A stretch of DNA of 6,732 bases, taken from assembly GCA_905201565.1 (NCBI GenBank), contig CAJKOS010000104.1, positions 1 through 6,732 on the forward strand. Direction: 5' to 3'. The notes beneath the pieces are model-generated. The model worked only from the letters and a program-made list of their open reading frames with translations, did not search any database and was not told the origin of the DNA. Shown here piece after piece: positions 1 through 6,241 of the stretch; position 1 is the stretch's first letter, and each line of letters opens with the position of its first letter. The DNA comes from an uncultured Erysipelotrichaceae bacterium (GTDB lineage: Bacteria; Bacillota_I; Bacilli_A; Erysipelotrichales; Erysipelotrichaceae). The translations under genes were made by a program, and so were the position numbers.

Positions 1-2
1 TG

Positions 3-539
3 ACACTCGGCGGCAAGGAAAAAATCGTCGGGCAGGACGTCACCGTCGGCGAAATAATCGATATCGTCGAAAGGGACAGAATATATTACAGACGTTCGGG
101 CGGGGGGATTACGCTCTCCGGCGGAGAATCGCTCACCCAACCCGATTTTGCCGTCGCTCTTCTTAAAACAGCCAAGGAACGGGGCATAAATACGGCTATG
201 GAATCGACCGGGTTCGCCGATTTTTCGGTAATTTCGCGCTATCTGCCTTATCTCGACCTGTATCTTATGGACATTAAGCATATGAACAGCGCGAAGCATA
301 AGGAATTCACTTCTCAGCCGAACGAACTTATCTTGGAAAACGCAAAGAAAATCACGGACGCAGGCACGCGGCTTATCGTGAGAACGCCCGTTATCCCCAC
401 CTTCAACGCAACGAAAGAAGAAATCGGCGAGATAGCGAAGTTTGCGAGTTCGCTCAAAGGCGTAACGCAGATGCACATTCTGCCGTACCACAGGATAGGT
501 ACGGACAAATATAAAGGCTTGAACAGAGATTATTCCTTA
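3..539 (+). CDS. Glycyl-radical enzyme activating protein (radical SAM), partial, both ends missing
   Basis: This is the C-terminal part of a PflA-type activase, which uses S-adenosylmethionine and a [4Fe-4S] cluster to put a glycyl radical on a partner enzyme in the cytoplasm. The frame is open from the left edge, so the N-terminus with the CX3CX2C cluster motif lies outside. Visible family marks, in order: YRRSGGGITLSGGE (the SGGE SAM-binding stretch, about 108-131), AMESTG, the LYLMDIKHM segment, RTPVIPTFN, and the late motif LPYHRIGTDKYKGLNRDY, which normally lies close to the C-terminus. Identity is lost after NRDYSL (522-539), where the frame continues into TnpB. The segment is GC-richer than what follows and uses codons such as cgg, gcg and tcg freely. 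The partner glycyl-radical enzyme is not visible, so I cannot say which activase it is. Family assignment is firm; the 3' boundary is inferred. Confidence 0.85.
519..539 (+). other. Suspected chimeric join: activase to TnpB
   Basis: The codons for L-NRDYSL fit both sides. Activases end their conserved part with KYxxLxRDY, and TnpB proteins of this group have NRDYSL ahead of FSINTLNGRVK. Upstream the sequence matches only the activase family and is GC-richer; downstream it matches only TnpB and is AT-richer. The reading frame is kept because the same bases serve both genes. A real IS insertion would place the element's left end and the complete TnpB N-terminus here, and neither is present. The exact overlap length (18 to about 21 bases) is inferred from family patterns, not from the parent sequences. 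Confidence 0.7.
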
Positions 540-1346
540 ACACAAAACCGTTTTTCAATCAATACGCTTAATGGTCGTGTGAAGTTATCTTATTTTTCAG
601 ATGGAATGTCTAAGTATTTCGATCATACGATTTATAAGTTTGGTACTGCCAGACTTGTAAATAAGCATGGTAAATACTATCTGCATATACCAGTTACCTA
701 TGAGGTTGAAGAAAGTAATATTTCTGACATCTGTAACGTTGTAGGTATCGACAGAGGTATTAACTTTGTTGTTGCAACTTATGACAGCAAACATAAGTCT
801 GGATTTGTTAGTGGTAAAGCTATTAAACAGAAACGTGCTAACTATTCCAAGCTTCGTAAAGAACTTCAAATGCGACATACGCCATCCTCAAGACGAAGAC
901 TAAAAGCTATCGGTCAGCGAGAAAACCGTTGGATGCAGGATATTAACCATCAGGTATCGAAGGCACTCGTTGAAAACAACCCAAAGCACACTCTCTTTGT
1001 ATTGGAAGATTTGTCAGGTATTCGTAATGCTACAGAACGTGTTAAAACAAAAGACCGTTATGTTTCTGTATCATGGTCTTTCTATGACCTTGAGCAAAAA
1101 CTAATCTACAAAGCAAAACAGAATCAGTCTTCTGTTATTAAGGTAGACCCTCGCTATACAAGTCAGTGCTGTCCTTGCTGTGGGCACGTTGAAAAGTCTA
1201 ACCGCAATAAGAAGATACATCTGTTTACCTGCAAAAAATGTGGTTATAAATCTAATGATGACCGCATTGGAGCTATGAATCTGTATCGTATGGGAATAAA
1301 CTATCTTGCAGATAGCCAAGTACCTAATACAGTTGTAACAGAGTAA
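522..1346 (+). CDS. tnpB: TnpB (IS200/IS605-type RNA-guided nuclease), 5'-truncated
   Basis: This is the C-terminal two thirds of a TnpB, the transposon-encoded nuclease related to Cas12 that cuts DNA with an omega RNA guide. Numbering from the ATG at 198, the RuvC-like core is complete: RuvC-I Asp185 in VVGIDRG, RuvC-II Glu270 in LFVLEDLSG, a CxxC...CxxC zinc finger (CCPCC, then CKKC), and RuvC-III Asp355 in NDDRIGAMN. The family segment RDYSLTQNRFSINTLNGRVK at the start shows that about 100 or more N-terminal residues (helix-turn-helix and WED-like parts) are missing. No TnpB start codon is present; the frame runs in from the activase fragment. Without its N-terminus the protein is unlikely to bind its RNA or DNA properly. 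No tnpA is seen. Triad and zinc finger are read directly; the loss of function is inferred. Confidence 0.9.
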   Translation, partial: NRDYSLTQNRFSINTLNGRVKLSYFSDGMSKYFDHTIYKFGTARLVNKHGKYYLHIPVTYEVEESNISDICNVVGIDRGINFVVATYDSKHKSGFVSGKAIKQKRANYSKLRKELQMRHTPSSRRRLKAIGQRENRWMQDINHQVSKALVENNPKHTLFVLEDLSGIRNATERVKTKDRYVSVSWSFYDLEQKLIYKAKQNQSSVIKVDPRYTSQCCPCCGHVEKSNRNKKIHLFTCKKCGYKSNDDRIGAMNLYRMGINYLADSQVPNTVVTE

Positions 1347-1494
1347 ACTCTGCTACAAAGGGTGCTGTCAGCCACCCTATGATGTAACGCCACTTTAGGT
1401 AGTGATACCTATCGAGATGAAAGGTCGGAGGTGTAAACCGTTAGTACGACTGGGCAGTTACAAGCCCACTACCTTTAGGTGGTGGGTAGTTGAC
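1347..1494 (+). ncRNA. TnpB right end / omega-RNA-like scaffold
   Basis: This non-coding stretch directly follows the TnpB stop and carries nested hairpins, as expected for the 3' untranslated tail that becomes the TnpB guide-RNA scaffold. One stem is AGGGTG (1359-1364) with CACCCT (1373-1378). ACCT/AGGT-type pairing follows around 1408-1425. The strongest stem lies just before the element end (listed separately). In characterised TnpB systems the scaffold begins inside the 3' part of tnpB and the guide is taken from the host DNA just beyond the right end, here from about 1495. RNA boundaries cannot be fixed from sequence alone. Whether an RNA is made in this truncated copy is unknown. Confidence 0.55.
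1465..1486 (+). repeat. Subterminal hairpin of the IS200/IS605 right end
   Basis: CCCACTACCT (1465-1474) pairs with AGGTGGTGGG (1477-1486) over ten base pairs, with one T-G wobble and a two-base TT loop. It is followed by TAGTTGAC, after which the CHR gene begins. IS200/IS605 elements end in such imperfect subterminal palindromes instead of terminal inverted repeats; TnpA recognises them as single-stranded DNA. I place the element end at about 1494 (TTGAC, 1490-1494); it could be off by several bases. Confidence 0.7.
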
Positions 1495-1498
1495 TCCA

Positions 1499-2062
1499 TC
1501 ATATTCCTGCCATTCCTGCAACAAGATTCAACACTCCTGCCAGCACCATGACCACAATTGGATTCATGCGCACTTTGGCAAGCAATACATAACAAATGAT
1601 GAATATGGAAACCATCAGCCAGCTGATATTGGATAGTGTTACAGCCCCTTCCCCAAAGAAAGCAGCAACAAGGATGGAAACACCAGCCGAAGCAATCATC
1701 GCAATGACTGCCGGGCGGAGTCTTTTCAGCACCTTCTGTAATACATCGAGGTTTCTGTATTTGAGATACAGCTTTGCAAGGATCATAACGATGATGCAGG
1801 ATGGAAGAACACAACCTGCTGTTGCGATAAGCGCACCGGGAATACCCGCAATTTTGATGCCGACAAATGTTGCGGAATTTATAGCAATAGGACCAGGTGT
1901 CATCTGGGAGATGGTGATGAGATCGGTAAATTCAGACATTGAAAGCCATTCATGCAAAGTTACTATCTGGTTCTGGATAAGTGGCATTGCCGCATAACCT
2001 CCACCAAAGCTGAACAGACCAACCTGGAAGAAACTGGCCAGTAATTCCAATAAGATCGTCAT
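1499..2062 (-). CDS. Short CHR-domain transporter subunit (chromate transporter family), second of pair
   Basis: This single-CHR-domain membrane protein of about 187 residues has the length of the short-chain ChrA proteins that work as a pair (Bacillus subtilis YwrA/YwrB type). It carries the two family motifs: FSFGGGY (residues 17-23) and MTPGPIAIN (54-62). About six hydrophobic segments follow, including a stretch with LPSC at about 87-90. Chromate-exporting members are known in the family, but many members have no proven substrate. Start choice: a GTG at 2065 overlaps the upstream gene's stop by four bases (GTGA), and an ATG at 2062 follows as TGATG; GAGAGGG lies upstream. Either start implies translational coupling with the gene at 2628-2062. 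The stop (1499-1501) lies about five bases from the TnpB element end. Family is secure; the substrate is not. Confidence 0.88.
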   Translation of the reverse strand: MTILLELLASFFQVGLFSFGGGYAAMPLIQNQIVTLHEWLSMSEFTDLITISQMTPGPIAINSATFVGIKIAGIPGALIATAGCVLPSCIIVMILAKLYLKYRNLDVLQKVLKRLRPAVIAMIASAGVSILVAAFFGEGAVTLSNISWLMVSIFIICYVLLAKVRMNPIVVMVLAGVLNLVAGMAGI

Positions 2063-2628
2063 CACGCATTCCCTCTCTTTCTGTAGATTAAAGTTTCAAG
2101 GATTCCAATGGCTATACAGATAAGTACGACATAGATTACATTGACATTGAAAAAACAAGTCGCGATAAATGCCGCAATCATTATGGAAACAGAAAACCAG
2201 TTTTTTTCTTTAACTACCGGAATTGCCATCTCAACAGTCACTGCAGCAATCACCGCACCAACACCTGCCTGCATGCCTTCAAGCATCAGTGCAACAAAGG
2301 CATTTGTCTTAAACAGTTCATAGAATACAGAAATCAAAGAAATAATGACAAACGGTGGAATGATCGTCGCAATGATAGCTGCGACTGCACCAATAAACCC
2401 TGCCAGCTTATAACCAACAACAATCGCACCATTGACCGCAATAGCACCAGGTGATGACTGGGCTATGGCAACAAGATCAAGCATTTCATCTTCTTCAATC
2501 CAATGGTATTCATCCACGAATTTCTTCTTCATCAGCGTCACGATGACATAGCCACCCCCGAAAGTAAATGCGCTGAGATAAAGAGTAGAAATAAAAATTT
2601 TCCAAAGTACTTTTTTTCTGTTTTCCAT
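2062..2628 (-). CDS. Short CHR-domain transporter subunit (chromate transporter family), first of pair
   Basis: This is the first gene of the CHR pair, 188 residues. FTFGGGY (21-27) and QSSPGAIAVN (57-66) are the two CHR-domain motifs. A Pro-Pro (91-92) lies in the third hydrophobic segment, and further membrane segments run to a basic C-terminus (YRKRGNA). The short N-terminus (MENRKK) is basic, then the first membrane helix begins. An in-frame ATG lies 36 bases upstream at 2664, but I chose 2628 because GGAGGG stands about six bases before it, and the extra residues (MITAYTCCRRVN) look unlike the family. Paired short CHR proteins generally insert in opposite orientations and are thought to act together, which fits the overlapping stop/start. 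It is divergent from the LysR gene, a usual arrangement for LysR control. Substrate unproven. Confidence 0.9.
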   Translation of the reverse strand: MENRKKVLWKIFISTLYLSAFTFGGGYVIVTLMKKKFVDEYHWIEEDEMLDLVAIAQSSPGAIAVNGAIVVGYKLAGFIGAVAAIIATIIPPFVIISLISVFYELFKTNAFVALMLEGMQAGVGAVIAAVTVEMAIPVVKEKNWFSVSIMIAAFIATCFFNVNVIYVVLICIAIGILETLIYRKRGNA

Positions 2629-2726
2629 ATTCACCCTCCGACAACAAGTATATGCAGTAATCATTTATAAGAAAAATAGTATTATTTTATGTTTTCTATA
2701 ATAAAATGGTTATATAGGAGGTTTCT
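2629..2726. promoter_or_regulatory. Divergent promoter/operator between the CHR pair and the LysR gene
   Basis: This 98-base AT-rich gap must hold both promoters. An imperfect dyad, TTATAAGAAAA (2665-2675) and TTTTCTATAA (2692-2701), differs only by one extra base in the left arm. A smaller perfect dyad, AAAATA (2673-2678) and TATTTT (2683-2688), is nested within it, and a T-N11-A pattern of LysR type runs from 2677 to 2689. TATAAT at 2697-2702 is a perfect -10 for the LysR gene and overlaps the right arm, which would suit negative autoregulation. Its -35 is poor. On the minus strand TATACT (2652-2647) is a possible -10 for the CHR pair. AGGAGG (about 2716-2721) is the LysR ribosome site. In such AT-rich DNA some of this symmetry may be chance. 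Confidence 0.55.
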
Positions 2727-3611
2727 ATGACCTTACGACATCTCAATATTTTTGTAACCGTCATGCGACTGCAGAGTATTACTAAGGCTGCCGTTGAATT
2801 ACATATTGCCCAGCCTTCAGTATCTCTTGCCATTTCCCAGCTTGAAGACCACTATGGACAGCATCTGTTTGACCGCATAGGCAGAAGAATCTATCCAACA
2901 GAAGCTGGCAGGGAGTTATATCGCTATGCATTGCGTATCGTATCGTTGTGTGAAGACATGGAAAAAAGAATGGAAAATACCGATGCCCAGGGAACCATAC
3001 GCATAGGCGCAAGTATTACAATCGGCACCTGTCTTCTCCCCCATCTTTCCAATCTGTACAAGGCGCAATACCCAGGTCAGAATATCCTTTGTTCTGTCGC
3101 AAGATCTCTAGATATTGAAGCAGATATTCTGGCCAATACAATTGATATCGGTCTGATTGAAACAAGACCGGAATATGATGAAATTGAATGCATTCCCTTT
3201 ATGAAAGACAGGATGAGCGTCATCGTTTCAAAAGATCACCCTCTCGCCGCAAAGTCCTTCACCACTCTGAAAGAACTTGCACAATATCCATTTCTCATGC
3301 GGGAAAAAGGCAGTGCCGGAAGAGAATTGCTTGATGGAGCATATTCCCTTTTACAGGCACAATTAAACATTGTATGGGAAAGTGTGAGTACAGAAGCAAT
3401 CATTGAGGCAGTACATGAAAATATAGGTGTAGCAGTACTTCCAGAGCTGCTCATCAGGGAAGCTGTATTACACAAAAAAGTAGTCATGCTGGAGTTACAG
3501 AAGCCCATTGAGCGCAATCTGTATATCATTCATCATCATTCGAAAAACATTTCCTTAAGCATGAAGCGGTTTATGCATATCTGTACTTCCACTGATCTGT
3601 CACAGTGGTAA
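2727..3611 (+). CDS. LysR-family transcriptional regulator
   Basis: This is a 294-residue LysR-type regulator, the normal family length. The N-terminal winged helix-turn-helix is clear: MTLRHLNIFVTVMRLQSITKAA, then LHIAQPSVSLAISQLEDHYGQHLFDR (helix-turn-helix about residues 18-37), followed by RRIYPTEAGRELYRYA and the linker helix. From about residue 90 (GTIRIGASITIGTCLLP) the two-lobed effector domain begins, including the typical DIGLIE and VAVLPELLI segments. An AGGAGG stands five to six bases before the ATG. It probably responds to a small anion or metabolite and controls the divergent CHR genes, itself and possibly the CLC gene 27 bases downstream. The effector cannot be read from sequence. 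It resembles CysL/CbbR-like regulators in general form only. Confidence 0.93.
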   Translation: MTLRHLNIFVTVMRLQSITKAAVELHIAQPSVSLAISQLEDHYGQHLFDRIGRRIYPTEAGRELYRYALRIVSLCEDMEKRMENTDAQGTIRIGASITIGTCLLPHLSNLYKAQYPGQNILCSVARSLDIEADILANTIDIGLIETRPEYDEIECIPFMKDRMSVIVSKDHPLAAKSFTTLKELAQYPFLMREKGSAGRELLDGAYSLLQAQLNIVWESVSTEAIIEAVHENIGVAVLPELLIREAVLHKKVVMLELQKPIERNLYIIHHHSKNISLSMKRFMHICTSTDLSQW

Positions 3612-3638
3612 AATTGGTTTCTGGAAAAGAGGCGTCGT

Positions 3639-4883
3639 ATGGATAGTTTCAAAGAAAGTATAGAAATGATTGTATCTTTTATTAAGTGGCTGCTTATTGC
3701 CATTGTTACTGGTATATTCCTTGGATTGATTGGTACACTATTTCATGAACTACTCGAATATGCAAATACTGCCAGAAGTGCACATAAATGGTTGTTGTTT
3801 CTGCTGCCATTGGCAGGTATTGTCATTGTTGCCCTGTATCATCTTTCTGGAATTGAAGAGCCAAAGGGTACTAACCTTTTAATCGATACAATTCATGAAA
3901 AAGGAAGTCTTCCGTGGGTTATGGCACCCTTGATTTTCATATCAACTATTCTCACCCACCTTTTTGGCGGATCTGCAGGCCGGGAAGGTGCCGTCTTGCA
4001 GTTAGGTGGAAGCCTTGCCTCTCAAATTGGCAAATTCCTGCACCTGGACAAAGATGACATGCATATGATCACCATGTGTGGTATGAGTGCAGCCTTTGCA
4101 GCATTGTTTGGCACACCGATAGCTGCAGCCATCTTCTCTCTGGAAGTGATCAGTGTAGGCAGTATGTATTATTCTGCTCTTGTACCTTGTGCTGTTTCTT
4201 CCATCACCGCATCCTGGATTTCTACCCTGCTTGGTACGCCTTCTTCTTCCTACGACATTGCAGGTATTCCTACCATGGATATTTCTTACTTCTTTGCGGT
4301 CGCAATACTCTCTTCTCTTGTTGCCTTTCTCAGCGTATTCTTCTGTTTTCTATTGCACAAGTCTTCACATCTCTTCAAGAAATACTTTGAAAACGGCTAT
4401 ATCCGCATCATCGCCGGATCACTTTTCATCATAGCCTTAACATTCATGCTGCAAGGCTGGGACTATCTTGGCGCAGGCGGAAACAACATCATTCATGCAA
4501 CACAGGGAAAAGCCGAGCCGCTTGCTTTTCTTTTGAAAATGGTATTTACTGCCATCACCCTTGGCTGTGGATTCAAAGGCGGTGAGATTGTTCCTTCCTT
4601 CTTTGTTGGTGCAACATTTGGCTGTGTGGTCGGACCACTATTGAACCTCGATCCTTCCTTTTCTGCCGCAATCGGTATGACAGCCATGTTTGCTGGTGTG
4701 ACAAACTGTCCCCTTGCAACACTGGTCATCAGTATTGAGATGTTTGGAATGGAAGGCGCATTGTTCTACCTTCTCACCTCTGCCATCAGCTACATGCTCT
4801 CAGGCTACCATGGTCTATACACTTCCCAGAAAATCATCTATTCCAAAACAAGGACTAAGTTCATCGATCGTCAGACTAACTAG
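3639..4883 (+). CDS. CLC-family anion channel/antiporter
   Basis: This 414-residue multi-pass membrane protein has the CLC core and no cytoplasmic CBS domains. The anion-site loops are recognisable. The first is GTNLLID (77-83), where classical CLCs have GSGIP. The second is GGSAGREGAVLQLGG (110-124), with gating Glu116 in GREG; Ala replaces the usual Pro (Thr in fluoride CLCs). The third is GFKGGEIVPSFFVGA (311-325). The segment AIFSLEVIS (164-172) has Glu169 then Val170; by rough alignment Val170 is at the inner proton-glutamate site of E. coli ClcA. Asn or Thr-Asn in the first loop is reminiscent of the fluoride-exporting CLC-F branch, so the anion could be fluoride or chloride; I cannot decide. 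GAGG lies six bases before the ATG. The 27-base gap from the LysR gene suggests co-transcription. Family firm, substrate inferred. Confidence 0.9.
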   Translation: MDSFKESIEMIVSFIKWLLIAIVTGIFLGLIGTLFHELLEYANTARSAHKWLLFLLPLAGIVIVALYHLSGIEEPKGTNLLIDTIHEKGSLPWVMAPLIFISTILTHLFGGSAGREGAVLQLGGSLASQIGKFLHLDKDDMHMITMCGMSAAFAALFGTPIAAAIFSLEVISVGSMYYSALVPCAVSSITASWISTLLGTPSSSYDIAGIPTMDISYFFAVAILSSLVAFLSVFFCFLLHKSSHLFKKYFENGYIRIIAGSLFIIALTFMLQGWDYLGAGGNNIIHATQGKAEPLAFLLKMVFTAITLGCGFKGGEIVPSFFVGATFGCVVGPLLNLDPSFSAAIGMTAMFAGVTNCPLATLVISIEMFGMEGALFYLLTSAISYMLSGYHGLYTSQKIIYSKTRTKFIDRQTN

Positions 4884-4896
4884 ATAACACCTATAC

Positions 4897-4929
4897 ATAC
4901 CGCTAATAAAGCGGTATTTTCTTATTTTC
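4897..4929 (+). terminator. Rho-independent terminator after the CLC gene
   Basis: ATACCGCT (4897-4904) pairs perfectly with AGCGGTAT (4910-4917) around a five-base AATAA loop, followed by TTTCTTATTTT. It lies 13 bases after the CLC stop and would end the LysR-CLC transcript, separating it from the MFS gene. Confidence 0.85.
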
Positions 4930-4963
4930 ATCTATACTGGTACAATCCTTCCTGCAACGGAGG
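4918..4963 (+). promoter_or_regulatory. Probable promoter and ribosome site of the MFS gene
   Basis: TACAAT (4941-4946) is a good -10 about 24 bases before the start. A weak -35 (TTTCTT, 4918-4923) at 17-base spacing falls in the T-run of the preceding terminator. GGAGG (4959-4963), six bases before the ATG at 4970, fixes the start. The -35 match is poor, so the promoter call is tentative; the ribosome site is clear. Confidence 0.45.
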
Positions 4964-4969
4964 ATTCTT

Positions 4970-6142
4970 ATGAAAGAGACACAAAACGGTATAACAATCT
5001 CAAAGGCATTGATGTTAATGTTCATCCTCATGAACTTTGTCCTTGCCATGTCTTCATCCATATTCAATGGCATTCTCGACCAGGTAGCACAGGAATTCAG
5101 CTTTACCATTTCCCAAACCGGGTATCTGAACTCCTTTTATCTCTATGGTGCAGGTATTGGTGTACCCATCTTTCTCATCCTGTTTCGCAAATATGACCGC
5201 ATCACCCTTCTCAAGGTCATGCTTGCATTGAATATCATTGCGACTATCGCCCTTCTTTTCATACGTCAATTCATCCCGATGGTCTCCATCCGCTTTCTCA
5301 TAGGACTTGCCGGTAACTGTTACAGTGTTCTTGCGACCGCAACTATAGCAGCACTTACCCCAAAGGAAAAACTTGGCAGTGCTCTTTCGATTCTTATTGC
5401 CGGCTCACCTGCCGCAAATATCATCGGTGTACCGATGGTACGCGCCTTCTCCCATATCCTCTCCTGGCAACAGAACTACATGATTCTTATTGCCATCATG
5501 GTCATCTCCCTGCTCTACTTCCTGTTAAAGCTTCCTGCCCTGCATGAAGATAGAGTTGGCTTCAATCTCAAAGAAGAATTCGCATGGCTCAAAAACAAAC
5601 AGGTGCTCATTGCTTTGCTTGCGTCTCTCATCACATTCTTTGGCTATGGACTGCAGACATATCTCACTCCCTATGTCATTGCACTCTTTCCAGAAATGGA
5701 AGAGCACATGTCCTTCATCCTTGTGCTCATCGGTATCTTCTCTTTTGTGGGCAACTACATTGGTGGTGTATTATGCACAAGGTATGGGTATTACAAGTCT
5801 ATGCTCTTTGGTACAGCACTACAGGCAATCACAGCAGCTTTGATGTTAATGACTAGACACATGGCTTATGCCAATATCATCCTGATACTCATCTGGATGA
5901 TGAATGCATGGCTGATAGGTCTTGAAATCAATACGAGCATCAATATTGTTACAGACAGGAAATCCAGTTTCATGGTTTCTTTGAACAGTTCCGGCATACA
6001 GCTTGGTACTGCCATCGGCACAAGCATTGCGGCAGGTATCATATCGAACATCGGTATCCAATGGATTCCCGTAACCTCACTCATCACTGCCCTCCTTGTC
6101 ATCGTACTTATGCTTACCAATCTCAAACACGCCTCAAGATAA
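4970..6142 (+). CDS. MFS transporter (DHA1/AraJ-like efflux family)
   Basis: This 390-residue protein is of normal length for a 12-helix major facilitator. A short polar N-terminus (MKETQNGITISKA) leads into the first helix. The loop between helices 2 and 3 carries a degenerate motif A (LFRKYDRITLLK, about 71-82). RFLIGLAGN (108-116) is the helix-4 motif B, and ILIAGSPAANIIGVP (141-155) sits where the antiporter motif C is expected. The repeat of motif A in the second half is GGVLCTRYGYYK (265-276). The central cytoplasmic loop is about 190-210. It probably exports a small organic compound or drug using the proton gradient; the substrate cannot be told. It has its own promoter region and is bracketed by terminators, so it is a single-gene unit. 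AraJ/YdhP-like placement is from overall pattern. Confidence 0.9.
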   Translation: MKETQNGITISKALMLMFILMNFVLAMSSSIFNGILDQVAQEFSFTISQTGYLNSFYLYGAGIGVPIFLILFRKYDRITLLKVMLALNIIATIALLFIRQFIPMVSIRFLIGLAGNCYSVLATATIAALTPKEKLGSALSILIAGSPAANIIGVPMVRAFSHILSWQQNYMILIAIMVISLLYFLLKLPALHEDRVGFNLKEEFAWLKNKQVLIALLASLITFFGYGLQTYLTPYVIALFPEMEEHMSFILVLIGIFSFVGNYIGGVLCTRYGYYKSMLFGTALQAITAALMLMTRHMAYANIILILIWMMNAWLIGLEINTSINIVTDRKSSFMVSLNSSGIQLGTAIGTSIAAGIISNIGIQWIPVTSLITALLVIVLMLTNLKHASR

Positions 6143-6168
6143 TGCCGGTCTCCGGCATTTTTCTTTTT
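6141..6168 (+). terminator. Rho-independent terminator after the MFS gene
   Basis: AATGCCGG (6141-6148) pairs perfectly with CCGGCATT (6152-6159) around a three-base TCT loop, followed by TTTCTTTTT. The stem begins inside the MFS stop codon, so gene and terminator are packed together. Confidence 0.88.
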
Positions 6169-6235
6169 GTCGCATTATGGGTTGACTCTATAATAGTTAC
6201 AGACTTTATAACAGAAGAGTCAGATGACAAAGGAG
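6167..6235 (+). promoter_or_regulatory. Promoter/operator region of the MATE gene
   Basis: Two overlapping promoters are possible. One pairs TTGTCG (6167-6172) with a perfect TATAAT (6189-6194) at 16-base spacing. The other pairs TTGACT (6182-6187) with TTATAA (6206-6211) at 18. A seven-base perfect inverted repeat, TGACTCT (6183-6189) and AGAGTCA (6216-6222), flanks the second promoter and could be a split operator or a leader hairpin. AAAGGAG (6229-6235) is the ribosome site and selects the ATG at 6242 over the upstream in-frame ATG at 6224. Confidence 0.6.
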
Positions 6236-6241
6236 TTATAT

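Noticed and set aside
1347..1494. CRISPR array or Cas12 locus near the RuvC nuclease
   Set aside because: There are no regularly spaced direct repeats. The hairpins and length fit an IS200/IS605 right end, and the nuclease is TnpB-like in size and motifs.
1596..1997. Open plus-strand frame of 133 codons
   Set aside because: It is antisense to the CHR gene, which has clear motifs and coupling; the translation has no recognisable domain.
2629..2664. Longer start for the first CHR gene at 2664
   Set aside because: The extra 12 residues do not resemble the family, and the GGAGGG site fits the ATG at 2628.
3612..3638. Fluoride riboswitch before the CLC gene
   Set aside because: Some fluoride CLC genes have one, but only 27 bases separate the LysR stop and the CLC start, too few for the aptamer.
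4076..4434. Two cysteine- and leucine-rich frames inside the CLC gene
   Set aside because: They are out-of-frame readings of the CLC membrane segments, with no ribosome sites; the composition simply mirrors the hydrophobic codons.
5544..5856. Two plus-strand frames within the MFS gene
   Set aside because: They overlap the well-supported MFS gene completely and show no family features.
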